Source: Candidatus Fluviicola riflensis
Lineage (GTDB): Bacteria; Bacteroidota; Bacteroidia; Flavobacteriales_D; Crocinitomicaceae
Direction of reading: 5' to 3'
Assembly (NCBI GenBank): GCA_002243285.1
Contig: CP022585.1
Coordinates: 4,080,641 to 4,144,640 of the forward strand
DNA: 64,000 nucleotides
Shown here: positions 42,787 to 51,088 of the stretch, piece by piece
Layout: every line of letters begins with the position of its first letter
How positions within the stretch are numbered: the first letter of the stretch is position 1
Program-made: the position numbers and the translations under genes
The notes under the pieces: model-generated
What the model saw: only the letters and a program-made list of their open reading frames with translations
The model's database searches: none
Told to the model about the DNA's origin: nothing

Positions 42787-43200
42787 ATGAAAGCTCAAGT
42801 TATTGTAGCGTTTCGGAATTCTGTGTCCATTTTTTTCCGAAACAATTTTTTCAAAAAAACCTTCTATAGAATTCCTGTTCTGGTTGCCTTTTTTATGTTG
42901 TTTTTGACTTCAGAGTCGGCTGCTTATGGACAGGAATACCGGTACCAATTTCGATTAAAAACCGTAACAGACTTTGCTGAAGCCAAGATGGTAACAGATG
43001 TTCTTCGTCCGGTTTTTAATACGGAAGCTGTTCCATTTAAGGTTTTCCCGACATTCAATGATGCAAACGATCAGTTTGATTTTGTGTCGGAAATCGCAGT
43101 TTCAAAAGAACAATTGGAAGCCGTTTTGGTCGCCAATGGACTGGAACTAACCGATTTTACCAGTATTCAGGGTCTTGAATCTCAAACCGAAGAGCGATGA
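42787..43200 (+). CDS. Small exported protein paired with a T9SS-type protein
   Basis: A 137-residue protein of unknown function. I take the ATG at 42787; the longer frame begins with GTG seven codons earlier. The N-terminus is unusual: about 30 basic and aromatic residues (including FRNNFFKKTFYRIP) precede the hydrophobic VLVAFFMLFLTSESAAYGQ, so the signal peptide is long. The mature part of about 85 residues is small and alpha/beta-like (FRLKTVTDFAEAKMVTDVL, then FDFVSEIAVSKEQLEAVL), resembling a ferredoxin-like fold. Its last four bases overlap the start of the large T9SS protein, which ties the two together. Compare the pair at 7559-9310. Confidence 0.65.
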   Translation: MKAQVIVAFRNSVSIFFRNNFFKKTFYRIPVLVAFFMLFLTSESAAYGQEYRYQFRLKTVTDFAEAKMVTDVLRPVFNTEAVPFKVFPTFNDANDQFDFVSEIAVSKEQLEAVLVANGLELTDFTSIQGLESQTEER

Positions 43201-44204
43201 AAAAGTGTTTACTTACGTTTTCTGTAATCGGTTTATCCATTACGGGATTTGGCCAGAATAATAACTGCGGCTTGGCGACTCAGGTTTGTAACGATGTTGC
43301 ATTTACCGGGAATAGCTCTGGTGCTGGTAGCACGCAGGAATTGAATGGTAGCAATCAGGGTTGCCTTTCGGTTGAACATCAATCGTCCTGGTATTATTTT
43401 CAGCCAGTTACTTCGGGTACTGTTGCATTAACCATCACCACAACGGTTGACTACGATTTTGCAATCTGGGCTACCGGAAACTGCAGTGCTTTAGGAGCAC
43501 CGGTTCGTTGTTCTTATTCGGGCAGTTCCGGTAATACTGGCTTGGCCGCAATGACTCCCGGAACGCCAACGGGCTGTGGATTTTTTGGATTATTCCCGTG
43601 TGCCCCGGCTGCTGTAGGCGATGTAACCGAGGGTGCCGGAGGTGATAAATGGGTAATGCCGCTCAACGTAGTTGCAGGGCAAACCTATATTATGCTCATT
43701 GATAATTTTACGGCAAATTCGACACCGTTTACGTTGGACTGGACGTTCTCCGGCGGCGCTACATTGAACTGTACCCCGATTGTATTACCAATCGAATTGA
43801 CAGCGTTTATGGCCAACTACCAACCACCTGCGAAAAGCAACCTGGTGCAATGGGAAACAGCAGCTGAACGTGAAAACGATCATTTTACATTGGAGCGTTC
43901 TACTGACGGTACCAACTGGATGATCATCAATCAGCAGGCTGGCTCCGAAAACTCAATAATTCCGATTGAATATGCTTTTGAAGATTTCGGTTATGCACCG
44001 AACGTAATCAATTACTACCGTTTGAGCCAAACAGACTATAACGGAATGGTTGAACTATTTGATGTCATTTCTGTTGATAATAGCAACTCCGGTAAAAAGA
44101 TTGTCAAAGTGTTCAATACGCTTGGCCAGGAAGTTCCATTGGAAACTGTTGGGATAGTAATTCTACAGTACGAAGATGGCTCCACCAAAAGAGTATTCCG
44201 ATAA
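43197..44204 (+). CDS. Secreted PPC-like protein, paralogue of 7559-9010, with short C-terminal signal
   Basis: A 335-residue exported protein. Signal peptide MKKCLLTFSVIGLSITGFGQ. The following domain is homologous to residues 165-320 of the protein at 7559-9010: SSWYYFQPVTSG, DYDFAIWATG, LGAPVRCSYSGSSGNTG, YIMLIDNFTAN, FTLDWTFSGGATLNCTP. The N-terminal CUB-like domain of the paralogue is missing. The linker LVQWETAAERENDHFTLERS leads to a compact C-terminus (KIVKVFNTLGQEVPLETV, then ILQYEDGSTKRVFR), a short variant of the T9SS signal found in Flavobacteriales. It overlaps the small exported protein upstream by 4 bases. Surface location is inferred. Confidence 0.8.
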   Translation: MKKCLLTFSVIGLSITGFGQNNNCGLATQVCNDVAFTGNSSGAGSTQELNGSNQGCLSVEHQSSWYYFQPVTSGTVALTITTTVDYDFAIWATGNCSALGAPVRCSYSGSSGNTGLAAMTPGTPTGCGFFGLFPCAPAAVGDVTEGAGGDKWVMPLNVVAGQTYIMLIDNFTANSTPFTLDWTFSGGATLNCTPIVLPIELTAFMANYQPPAKSNLVQWETAAERENDHFTLERSTDGTNWMIINQQAGSENSIIPIEYAFEDFGYAPNVINYYRLSQTDYNGMVELFDVISVDNSNSGKKIVKVFNTLGQEVPLETVGIVILQYEDGSTKRVFR

Positions 44205-44221
44205 ATCGAATACCCTTTTTT
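44191..44221 (+). terminator. Intrinsic terminator
   Basis: GAGTATTCC and the downstream GAATACCC form an imperfect stem that includes the stop codon region, followed by six T residues. Confidence 0.6.
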
Positions 44222-44230
44222 GTTAGATTT

Positions 44231-44273
44231 AGCTTTAGGTTAGGGCGCGTGTCAATCACGCGCCCTTAAAGCT
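44231..44273. repeat. GC-rich hairpin (GGGCGCGTG/CACGCGCCC)
   Basis: GGGCGCGTG (44243-44251) and CACGCGCCC (44257-44265) are exact partners around a 5-nt loop. The outer words AGCTTTA and TAAAGCT extend the stem with a small bulge. It directly follows a terminator and has no T-run of its own. Confidence 0.75.
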
Positions 44274-44440
44274 TTACATCATTCTGGAATTTAGCCGATT
44301 TTAGAAAGAAGATGGTAAAAGTATCCTCGTGAAACAGTTAAATCGCCCTTCAGTAAACATGTCTAAAGTTTCATTTGAATAAGTACCCGTACATTCCTCA
44401 TCACTTTTTTGTAATTTCCGTCTCGAATTACGCCTTTGCC

Positions 44441-47400
44441 ATGAAGTTATTTAGTGTTTTCGTACTATTTTCGCTCGCGGTTACTGCATTTGCGCAGCCC
44501 TACGCCGGAAAGCAACGAGTTCCTGTTATCAGCGCCACGCGGGCTGCCGGATGTGCGCCTCCCAATAAAACAACTTACCTTGAGCTCAACAATGTACGCG
44601 CCATGGTGCATACGGCCGGGAATTTATGGCAGGTTCCGGGGCAAAATTTCTCGCAATATGAGATTCCTAAAAATTCCAAAATCATGGCGCTTTTTACTTC
44701 AGCACTTTGGTTGGGAGGAACGGACGTTAACGGTCAGTTAAAACTTGCAGCCCTGCGATACCGGGATGGCCAGGATTACTGGACGGGGCCGCTTTCGGAA
44801 GAAACAGCCGAAATTGATCCTACTGAATGCTCGAAATACGATCAGCACTACATTACCAGTCAGGATTTGGTGCGTGAATTTGATGCGTGGTTTGCTGCCG
44901 GAGAGCTCGATCAGCAAAACGGAACCAACCTGCAGGCTACCAATTTTCCGAACTACGAAATCCCGGATTTCTTCAAAACATGGCCGGCTCACGGTGATGT
45001 AACCAAAGGACAAAACTTTTACCTGGCACCATTCTACGACCGTGATCAAAACGGGATTTACGAATGGGAAAAAGGTGATTATCCGTGGTATGACCTGCAC
45101 AATCAGAAAAATTGCAAAGAAGACCGACGCGTTTCGCTTTACGGTGATTTGAACTTTTGGTGGGTACTCAACGACAAGGGAAATATCCATACTGAAACCG
45201 GCAGTCAGCCCATCGGGATCGAAATTCATGCACAGGCGTTTGCTTTTGCAACCAACGACGATATCAACAACATGACCTTCTACAATTATGAGTTGATCAA
45301 TCGCGGTACGCAAACCTTGTACAACACCTATTTCGGTGTTTTCGTGGATGGTGCATTGGGCGATCCGTTCGATGATTATGTAGGTTGCGACGTCAATCGC
45401 GGACTTGGTTATTTTTACAATGGTGACAACAATGACGGCAACAACCTTGGTTTTAACGGGTATGGAACTACTCCGCCAGCTGTTGGGGTCGACTTTTTCG
45501 AAGGACCTTACCAGGATAATGACTCATTGGATAATGCCTTCGGAATTGGTGCTGGCGAAGCCTTGAACGGAATCGGTTACGGAGATGGTGTTGCCGACAA
45601 CGAACGCTTCGGAATGCGACGCTTTTTATACTACATCAATGTCGGCGGTGGCGCAAATCCAAGTCAAACTGATCCGACCAGCGCGTCCGATTATTACAAC
45701 TTTTTGCGCGGCAGGTGGAAAGACAATACGCCTTTCTACTACGGGGGAAACGGACATATTTCCGATCCTGACGCTGATCCGAGCCTTCCTTGTGATTTTA
45801 TGTTTCCGGGCGATACAGATCCGCTTGGTTGGGGAACAGGTGGAGATCCGCAACCTTTGTGGACAGAACAAACCGCAAATAATTTACCTTACGACAGGCG
45901 TTTCCTGCAATCCGCCGGGCCATTTATCCTAAAACCGGGTGCTGTGAACAACATTACCGTTGGTGTGGTTTGGGCCAGAGCCGCTTCGGGCGATCCGTTC
46001 GAATCGGTGAAAAGTTTACAACGTGCGGATGACCGCGCCCAGGCTTTGTTTGAAAATTGTTTTAAGGTGTTAGACGGGCCTCATGCTCCTGATCTGGCAA
46101 TTCAGGAAATGAGCAACGGACTTATTTTAACGCTTTCCAACAGCTCGGCATCCAATAATTACGGTGAGAAATACGAAGAATTTGACCCGTTTATCGTAGC
46201 CGACAGCACTGCGGATAAATTCTACCGCTTCCAGGGCTACCTCATCTATCAGTTGCAGTCGAATGAAATTTCGGCTTCCGATCTGGAAGACCCGACAAAA
46301 GCACGTTTGGTGGCGCAATGCGATAAAAAAGATGGTGTTAGCCGATTGGTCAATTTTGAATTTGACGAAGATCTGCAAGCTTCCATTCCGATAGAAAAAG
46401 TAGACGGCAGCAATGAAGGAATTAAACATTCGTTTGTTGTGACCGAAGATCAGTTTGCGTTCGGCGACAGGCGTTTGGTCAATTTCAAATCGTATTACTA
46501 CATGGCCGTTTCGTATGCCTACAACAATTACAAAACATACATACCTGACCAAGGCGCCAATCTCGACGGACAAAAATTACCATTCCTCGGAAGCCGTAAA
46601 GCCGCCATCGGTGAAGTAAAAACCGTGGTTGGAATTCCTCACAATCCCGTAGCTGAAGCCGCAGGTACTGCTCATTATGCCGAATATGGTTTTCAACCTT
46701 CGATCACACGCATCGACGGATTAGGAAACGGAATGAATTTCACTGATCTCTCCGCCGCTTCCGAGCAAACGATTCTACAACAAGGTTCGCTCGACGAATT
46801 AACCTACGCTGAAAATCGCGCACCGATTAACGTAAAAATCATCGATCCGCTGAACGTGACAGGTGGTTATTTCTCTTGTAAATTCAGGGAACCGGCCTCA
46901 GGAAATATCGATTCGTCAACCTGGGTGATTTACCGTTACAATGAGCAAAACGGTGGCTTGATCGATTCCGTTACTGCTGAACAAACGATCTTGGAAAGCA
47001 ACGAACAACTCATTCCAAAATGGGGTGTTTCAGTTGAAATTACTCAACATGAATACTACCAGGTAGCTGGCTCGGTACCCGATTACCGAAAATATCCCGA
47101 TCCGATCGGAAGTACCATTACGTTTGCCGATTCTTCCAAACGTTGGTTGAGTTTTGTGGAAGACGACGATGCTTTTTTCCCGACAAACTGGATTCGAAAT
47201 GGTGTTTTTACTGCCGGAGCTGCTGAAGACGATCCGACATTGGGTTACTTGAATCCGGCGTGTTACAACGACTTCACCGGAATTGATCCGGCACGAAATT
47301 ATTCGAAATTCCTCAACGGTGGAATTACCCACTTCTCCCTTGTGGGAAGACAATGCGCCTACATGCCAATTGCTATTCCGGGTTTCTTTACCTCTATGGG

Positions 47401-48409
47401 AAGTGCGGCTTCGCAAGGTACGCTTGCGCGGGCTTCGGGCGTTGATATTGTGATTACATCCGACAAAAGCAAATGGACCCGATGCGCGGTTGTTGAATTA
47501 TGTTCGGATGCCAATTTAGCAATCGGAGGATCGCTTCCGGGAACGCTGAGAGGAAGTCAGAGTGTAGATCAAAACGGAAATCCTGACAATTCGGGAACTA
47601 CCGGAATGGGCTGGTTTCCTGGTTATGCTATTGATGTGGAAACCGGAAATCGTTTACACATGGCATTCGGCGAAAACTCTTTCCTGGGATCGGATAACGG
47701 TAATGATATGATCTGGAATCCGACCGACAGAATCATTGATGGCAACGGAACTCCGGTGATGGGCGGAATGCATCCGGTATACGTATTCGGTGTGGGAATT
47801 AATAACACAGCTTGTCCGAATTACGATGGTGTAAACAATTGGGTATACGATCAATACGCCAATGAAAATAACGTTTCGTATCGCGAATTATACACCAACC
47901 TGATGTGGGTTTTCCATCCGATTCATAATAAAGTAAGTGGATTTATGTCAACGGATGTACGCATGAAAGTGCGTTTGAATAAGGAATATTCCGTTTACAC
48001 CGCAACAGGCCAGAATAACGGCAGGCCAATGTACGGCTGGAGTATGGACAATTACAAAACCGACCTGGCGAATGTAGAAGCAGCAACTTCGGTACTGGAT
48101 TTGATCAATATTGTACCAAATCCTTATTACGCCTTTTCGGAATACGAACGCAACAAGGTCGATACACGCATCAAGATCACGAATCTTCCGCAAAAATGTA
48201 CCGTTTCCATCTATAATACCAGTGGAAAGTTGATCAATCAGTTCAAAAAAGACAATGATATCACTTACCTGGATTGGAACCTCACCAACAAGGTCGGCAT
48301 TCCGGTTTCATCGGGAATTTATATAGTATATGTTGATATTCCTGGCGTTGGAGAAGTGATCCGAAAAGCATTCATTGGCATGCGGCAATCCGATTTGGAA
48401 GGCTTTTAG
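44441..48409 (+). CDS. Large T9SS-type surface protein, 1322 aa
   Basis: A very large exported protein. The ATG at 44441 gives signal peptide MKLFSVFVLFSLAVTAFAQ; the 22 preceding codons in the frame are not signal-like. The chain is almost entirely beta-rich and polar, with repeated Asp/Asn/Gly loops (for example YDRDQNGIYEWEKGDYPWYD and YNGDNNDGNNLGFNG) that resemble calcium-binding stretches. I recognise no enzyme motif. The C-terminus (VSIYNTSGKLINQFKKDND, then GIPVSSGIYIVYVDIPG) is a type IX sorting-domain-like end, but it continues past the usual end with VIRKAFIGMRQSDLEGF. It begins an operon with the PagL-like and DUF2807 genes. Confidence 0.8.
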   Translation: MKLFSVFVLFSLAVTAFAQPYAGKQRVPVISATRAAGCAPPNKTTYLELNNVRAMVHTAGNLWQVPGQNFSQYEIPKNSKIMALFTSALWLGGTDVNGQLKLAALRYRDGQDYWTGPLSEETAEIDPTECSKYDQHYITSQDLVREFDAWFAAGELDQQNGTNLQATNFPNYEIPDFFKTWPAHGDVTKGQNFYLAPFYDRDQNGIYEWEKGDYPWYDLHNQKNCKEDRRVSLYGDLNFWWVLNDKGNIHTETGSQPIGIEIHAQAFAFATNDDINNMTFYNYELINRGTQTLYNTYFGVFVDGALGDPFDDYVGCDVNRGLGYFYNGDNNDGNNLGFNGYGTTPPAVGVDFFEGPYQDNDSLDNAFGIGAGEALNGIGYGDGVADNERFGMRRFLYYINVGGGANPSQTDPTSASDYYNFLRGRWKDNTPFYYGGNGHISDPDADPSLPCDFMFPGDTDPLGWGTGGDPQPLWTEQTANNLPYDRRFLQSAGPFILKPGAVNNITVGVVWARAASGDPFESVKSLQRADDRAQALFENCFKVLDGPHAPDLAIQEMSNGLILTLSNSSASNNYGEKYEEFDPFIVADSTADKFYRFQGYLIYQLQSNEISASDLEDPTKARLVAQCDKKDGVSRLVNFEFDEDLQASIPIEKVDGSNEGIKHSFVVTEDQFAFGDRRLVNFKSYYYMAVSYAYNNYKTYIPDQGANLDGQKLPFLGSRKAAIGEVKTVVGIPHNPVAEAAGTAHYAEYGFQPSITRIDGLGNGMNFTDLSAASEQTILQQGSLDELTYAENRAPINVKIIDPLNVTGGYFSCKFREPASGNIDSSTWVIYRYNEQNGGLIDSVTAEQTILESNEQLIPKWGVSVEITQHEYYQVAGSVPDYRKYPDPIGSTITFADSSKRWLSFVEDDDAFFPTNWIRNGVFTAGAAEDDPTLGYLNPACYNDFTGIDPARNYSKFLNGGITHFSLVGRQCAYMPIAIPGFFTSMGSAASQGTLARASGVDIVITSDKSKWTRCAVVELCSDANLAIGGSLPGTLRGSQSVDQNGNPDNSGTTGMGWFPGYAIDVETGNRLHMAFGENSFLGSDNGNDMIWNPTDRIIDGNGTPVMGGMHPVYVFGVGINNTACPNYDGVNNWVYDQYANENNVSYRELYTNLMWVFHPIHNKVSGFMSTDVRMKVRLNKEYSVYTATGQNNGRPMYGWSMDNYKTDLANVEAATSVLDLINIVPNPYYAFSEYERNKVDTRIKITNLPQKCTVSIYNTSGKLINQFKKDNDITYLDWNLTNKVGIPVSSGIYIVYVDIPGVGEVIRKAFIGMRQSDLEGF

Positions 48410-48421
48410 GAATTCTAAACT

Positions 48422-49516
48422 ATGAAAACCGGGATTCTACTACTTTGTTGCTGTTTCATCGGCACAACGTTCGGGCAATCCCGTTGGACAAACCAATCGA
48501 TCGGTTTAAGTTATGGCCGTGGCGCAGCCATCCATGAGTATTCTAATTTCATTTACACGGTAAAGGAATTTGAACATTTACTCGCACTCGACTGGACGCG
48601 GAACTCGTATGGAAAATCGAAATGGGAAGAATTGTTTAATTACCCCGATCTGGGCGTGTCGGTTCAGTATTCTTCGCTCGGAAACGACCAGGTTTACGGA
48701 CGTGAATTAGCTATTTTTCCTTATACACGCTTACATTTGCTACATGATCGTAAATGGGATCTGGTTTTCCAATTCGGAATTGGGTTGAGTTATGTGAACC
48801 GGAAATATGATGGTGTAAATAATCCTGATAATGTTGCGATTGGTTCACACTTCAACATTCATTTCAATTCGCAGTTTTTAATCACCGCGAATCCGTTTCC
48901 AAAATGGATGCTGTTTACCGGAATCGCATTCGATCATTTATCCAATGGCAACCTGGCGGAACCTAACCTTGGATTTAACAGCTTTCATTTAAAATTCGGG
49001 ACTTCACACCGGTTTGGTAAAACAACCCAACGCGTTCATCATCCTGAACTGAAAGCATTTCCAGCACACCGGTTTTCCATCTTGCCGAATATTGGCTGGA
49101 AACGTACACGCGCATTCGCGGGCGATTACTTTTTTGCAGCATCGTTCACGGGTGACTATCACTTTTTCATCGGGAAACGGTTCATAACATCAGCCGGAGC
49201 GGATTTCTTTTACGATAGTTCTGTTCCCACCGAAATGAAAGCAATCGGAAAGTCCTTTAAGCAATCCAACTATTTCCAAACGGGCATTCACCTTTCGCAG
49301 GTATTACGCTACAAAAAAGCTGTTTTCGGATTTCAGGCAGGTGTTTATCTAGGATTCACCGAAGCTGTTAGCAATCGTCCTGTTTACACACGTGCTCTGG
49401 CGGAATACCATTTTTCGGACCGGTTTTTTGTGCGGCTGGCTATGAAATCGCATTTCAATGTGCTGGATTTTCCCGAATTGGGAGTTGGATTTAAATGGAA
49501 AAATCACGCGCCATGA
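48422..49516 (+). CDS. Acyloxyacyl hydrolase / lipid A 3-O-deacylase (PagL-like)
   Basis: A 364-residue outer-membrane beta-barrel protein. Signal peptide MKTGILLLCCCFIGTTFGQ. Beta strands alternate through the chain. The segment FDHLSNGNLAEPNLGFN near residues 176-192 carries the His-x-Ser-Asn pattern of the PagL active site (His and Ser of the triad). PagL removes the 3-O acyl chain from lipid A in the outer membrane. The protein is longer than PagL (about 190 residues), as in Bacteroidota acyloxyacyl hydrolase family members. It follows the large T9SS gene by 12 bases and overlaps the next gene by 4 bases. Confidence 0.78.
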   Translation: MKTGILLLCCCFIGTTFGQSRWTNQSIGLSYGRGAAIHEYSNFIYTVKEFEHLLALDWTRNSYGKSKWEELFNYPDLGVSVQYSSLGNDQVYGRELAIFPYTRLHLLHDRKWDLVFQFGIGLSYVNRKYDGVNNPDNVAIGSHFNIHFNSQFLITANPFPKWMLFTGIAFDHLSNGNLAEPNLGFNSFHLKFGTSHRFGKTTQRVHHPELKAFPAHRFSILPNIGWKRTRAFAGDYFFAASFTGDYHFFIGKRFITSAGADFFYDSSVPTEMKAIGKSFKQSNYFQTGIHLSQVLRYKKAVFGFQAGVYLGFTEAVSNRPVYTRALAEYHFSDRFFVRLAMKSHFNVLDFPELGVGFKWKNHAP

Positions 49517-50226
49517 AAAATGTTGTTTACCTGCTTTTGAGTTGCGTGTTTTTGCTTGCTGGTTGCGCAAAAATGAACAACGATGTTACCAAATCGGTAG
49601 AATTGGAAGCATTCAACGAAATCGAATTGGGCGAAAGTTTTGAAATCGAATTGCGCGAATCACCAACCTACCATATTGAAATCAGCGGCAGTGAACATTT
49701 CGTTGATAAGGTAACGTTCGGAATTGTTAATGGCTCGCTGGTCATTGACACCGATGCGCGGGCAAAATGGATGCATCCCAAAAATAACAAGATCAAAATC
49801 GTCATCGACTGTCCGGCGCTTCGAAAATGCACTGCTTACGAAACCTGCAACATTAAAACACTAAATCCGATTACGACTCCTGAATTTGGGCTCATTGTAG
49901 GCGGAAAATTGAATACAGCCAACATTGAAGTCAACAACGATATTTGCTATTTCTGGAATTATTATCCCTGCGGCGGAAAGATCACCTTTAATGGCGCATG
50001 TAACCAGTTTAAATTGTGGGGAAACTCCTTGATTACCGTTAATGCCAGGAACCTCGTAACCAGTTACGCTTACATTGAAAACAAAGCAAACAACGACGTG
50101 TCACTTACCGTAACCGGAATTCTGCAATACACCATCGGTGGAAAAGGAAATATCCGGGCCTACGGACAGCCAACAGTTATTGATTTAATTTCTGATACGG
50201 GTGAAGGTGAACTGATTTTACCTTGA
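49513..50226 (+). CDS. DUF2807 (head GIN) lipoprotein
   Basis: A 237-residue lipoprotein. The ATG at 49513 is chosen because it overlaps the upstream stop as ATGA and starts signal MKNVVYLLLSCVFLLAGC (lipobox Cys18). The body is the putative autotransporter-adhesin head domain (DUF2807): VELEAFNEIELGESFEIEL, HIEISGSEHFVDKVTFGI, LVIDTDARAKW and repeated short strands forming a beta-helix (VTVNARNLVTSYAYIENKAN-like, read in parts). The function is unknown. Its stop is 2 bases from the end of the convergent small-protein gene. Confidence 0.85.
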   Translation: MKNVVYLLLSCVFLLAGCAKMNNDVTKSVELEAFNEIELGESFEIELRESPTYHIEISGSEHFVDKVTFGIVNGSLVIDTDARAKWMHPKNNKIKIVIDCPALRKCTAYETCNIKTLNPITTPEFGLIVGGKLNTANIEVNNDICYFWNYYPCGGKITFNGACNQFKLWGNSLITVNARNLVTSYAYIENKANNDVSLTVTGILQYTIGGKGNIRAYGQPTVIDLISDTGEGELILP

Positions 50227-50228
50227 TT

Positions 50229-50435
50229 CTATCCTTCCAAAAAGATCAGCAACATCACCAATCCAATAATCAGCAGGAATAAAAACAGCTTCGGATCGCG
50301 GTAAAGCGGTTTTTTGGGGCGTTTGGCAATGCGTTCGTACTGATGAGAAATCGTTGCAAAGTCCTTGTAACGCGCCATCTGCTCCTTGGTAGGTTCCTTG
50401 GGTTTCGTGTCGGTATTTACTTTGAACTTTCTCAT
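50229..50435 (-). CDS. Small single-pass membrane protein, 68 aa
   Basis: A 68-residue protein with a basic, polar N-terminal half (MRKFKVNTDTKPKEPTKEQM, then YKDFATISHQYERIAKRPKK) and one C-terminal TM helix (LFLFLLIIGLVMLLIFL), ending two residues later. It would sit with its head in the cytoplasm. Its ATG overlaps the stop of the ECF sigma gene by an ATGA, so the two are translationally coupled. That context suggests a partner or regulator of the sigma factor, but no anti-sigma motif is visible. Confidence 0.75.
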   Translation of the reverse strand: MRKFKVNTDTKPKEPTKEQMARYKDFATISHQYERIAKRPKKPLYRDPKLFLFLLIIGLVMLLIFLEG

Positions 50436-50998
50436 AGTGTTTTATTCCATTGAAGTTTGATTTTCTCCAGCAACCGATAAAGCCGCATCTTGGCATTGGC
50501 TTCACTTATACTGTAAATATCGGCTATTTCACGAAAACTCATTCCTTGAAAAAACCGCAACTCGATCAAATCTAACTGCGTCTCCTCTAAATTATTAATT
50601 ATTGCAATGAGTTGATCGATATCCTCTTGCGAAAAAGCAGTTGAACCGGTCGCTTCTTCCACAATTCCCGCTAATTGACGGTCGTTGATCTCAACGAAGT
50701 AATGCTTTTTCTGGCTGCGGAAAAACATATTGACCTCGTTTTGCGCAATCCGGTAAAGCCAGGCTGTAAAAGGCAAACCACGATCTTCGTATTGATTCAG
50801 ATTGGCCATTGCCTTGATGAAGGTTTGCTGCACCACATCTCCGGCAACTTCTTCATTACCGCCCAGCCGCTTAAAAATGAAGCGATACATTTGCTCAAAA
50901 TACCGTTCATACAGCACGCCGAAATGCCGGTGATCCTGCTTTGCCAGCTCAATCAGATCAGCTTCGCTTATTGGTACGGTTTTTTTTCGTTTAAACAA
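50432..50998 (-). CDS. ECF-family RNA polymerase sigma factor
   Basis: A sigma-70-family factor with region 2 (FGVLYERYFEQMYRFIFKRL, VVQQTFIKAMANLNQYED) and region 4 (LDLIELRFFQGMSFREIADIY, SEANAKMRLYRLLEKIKL). The frame is open up to 51175, but that would overlap the histidine kinase gene by 89 bases and run through the hairpin at 51055-51088. I therefore place the start at a TTG at 50998, giving LFKRKKTVPISEADLIELAK; the start is uncertain and no ATG exists nearby. The 68-residue membrane protein is coupled downstream and a histidine kinase lies directly upstream. Confidence 0.85.
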   Translation of the reverse strand: MFKRKKTVPISEADLIELAKQDHRHFGVLYERYFEQMYRFIFKRLGGNEEVAGDVVQQTFIKAMANLNQYEDRGLPFTAWLYRIAQNEVNMFFRSQKKHYFVEINDRQLAGIVEEATGSTAFSQEDIDQLIAIINNLEETQLDLIELRFFQGMSFREIADIYSISEANAKMRLYRLLEKIKLQWNKTL

Positions 50999-51054
50999 AA
51001 TCGTTTGTTTTATAGCTGAAATGCAATACTTTTTAAAAGTAACAGTTGCCTTTA

Positions 51055-51088
51055 AATGTAGGCGCGGGATGCGTCCCGCGCTTACATT
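51055..51088. repeat. GC-rich hairpin with TGCG loop
   Basis: AATGTAGGCGCGGGA (51055-51069) pairs with TCCCGCGCTTACATT (51074-51088) with one mismatch around the loop TGCG. It covers the stop codon of the histidine kinase gene and precedes the sigma-factor gene. The loop and the overall shape match the hairpin at 226-279. Confidence 0.8.

Noticed and set aside
44375..44440. Upstream start for the 1322-residue T9SS protein
   Set aside because: It would place 22 His/Tyr/Pro-containing residues before the signal peptide; the ATG at 44441 is followed by a clean signal.
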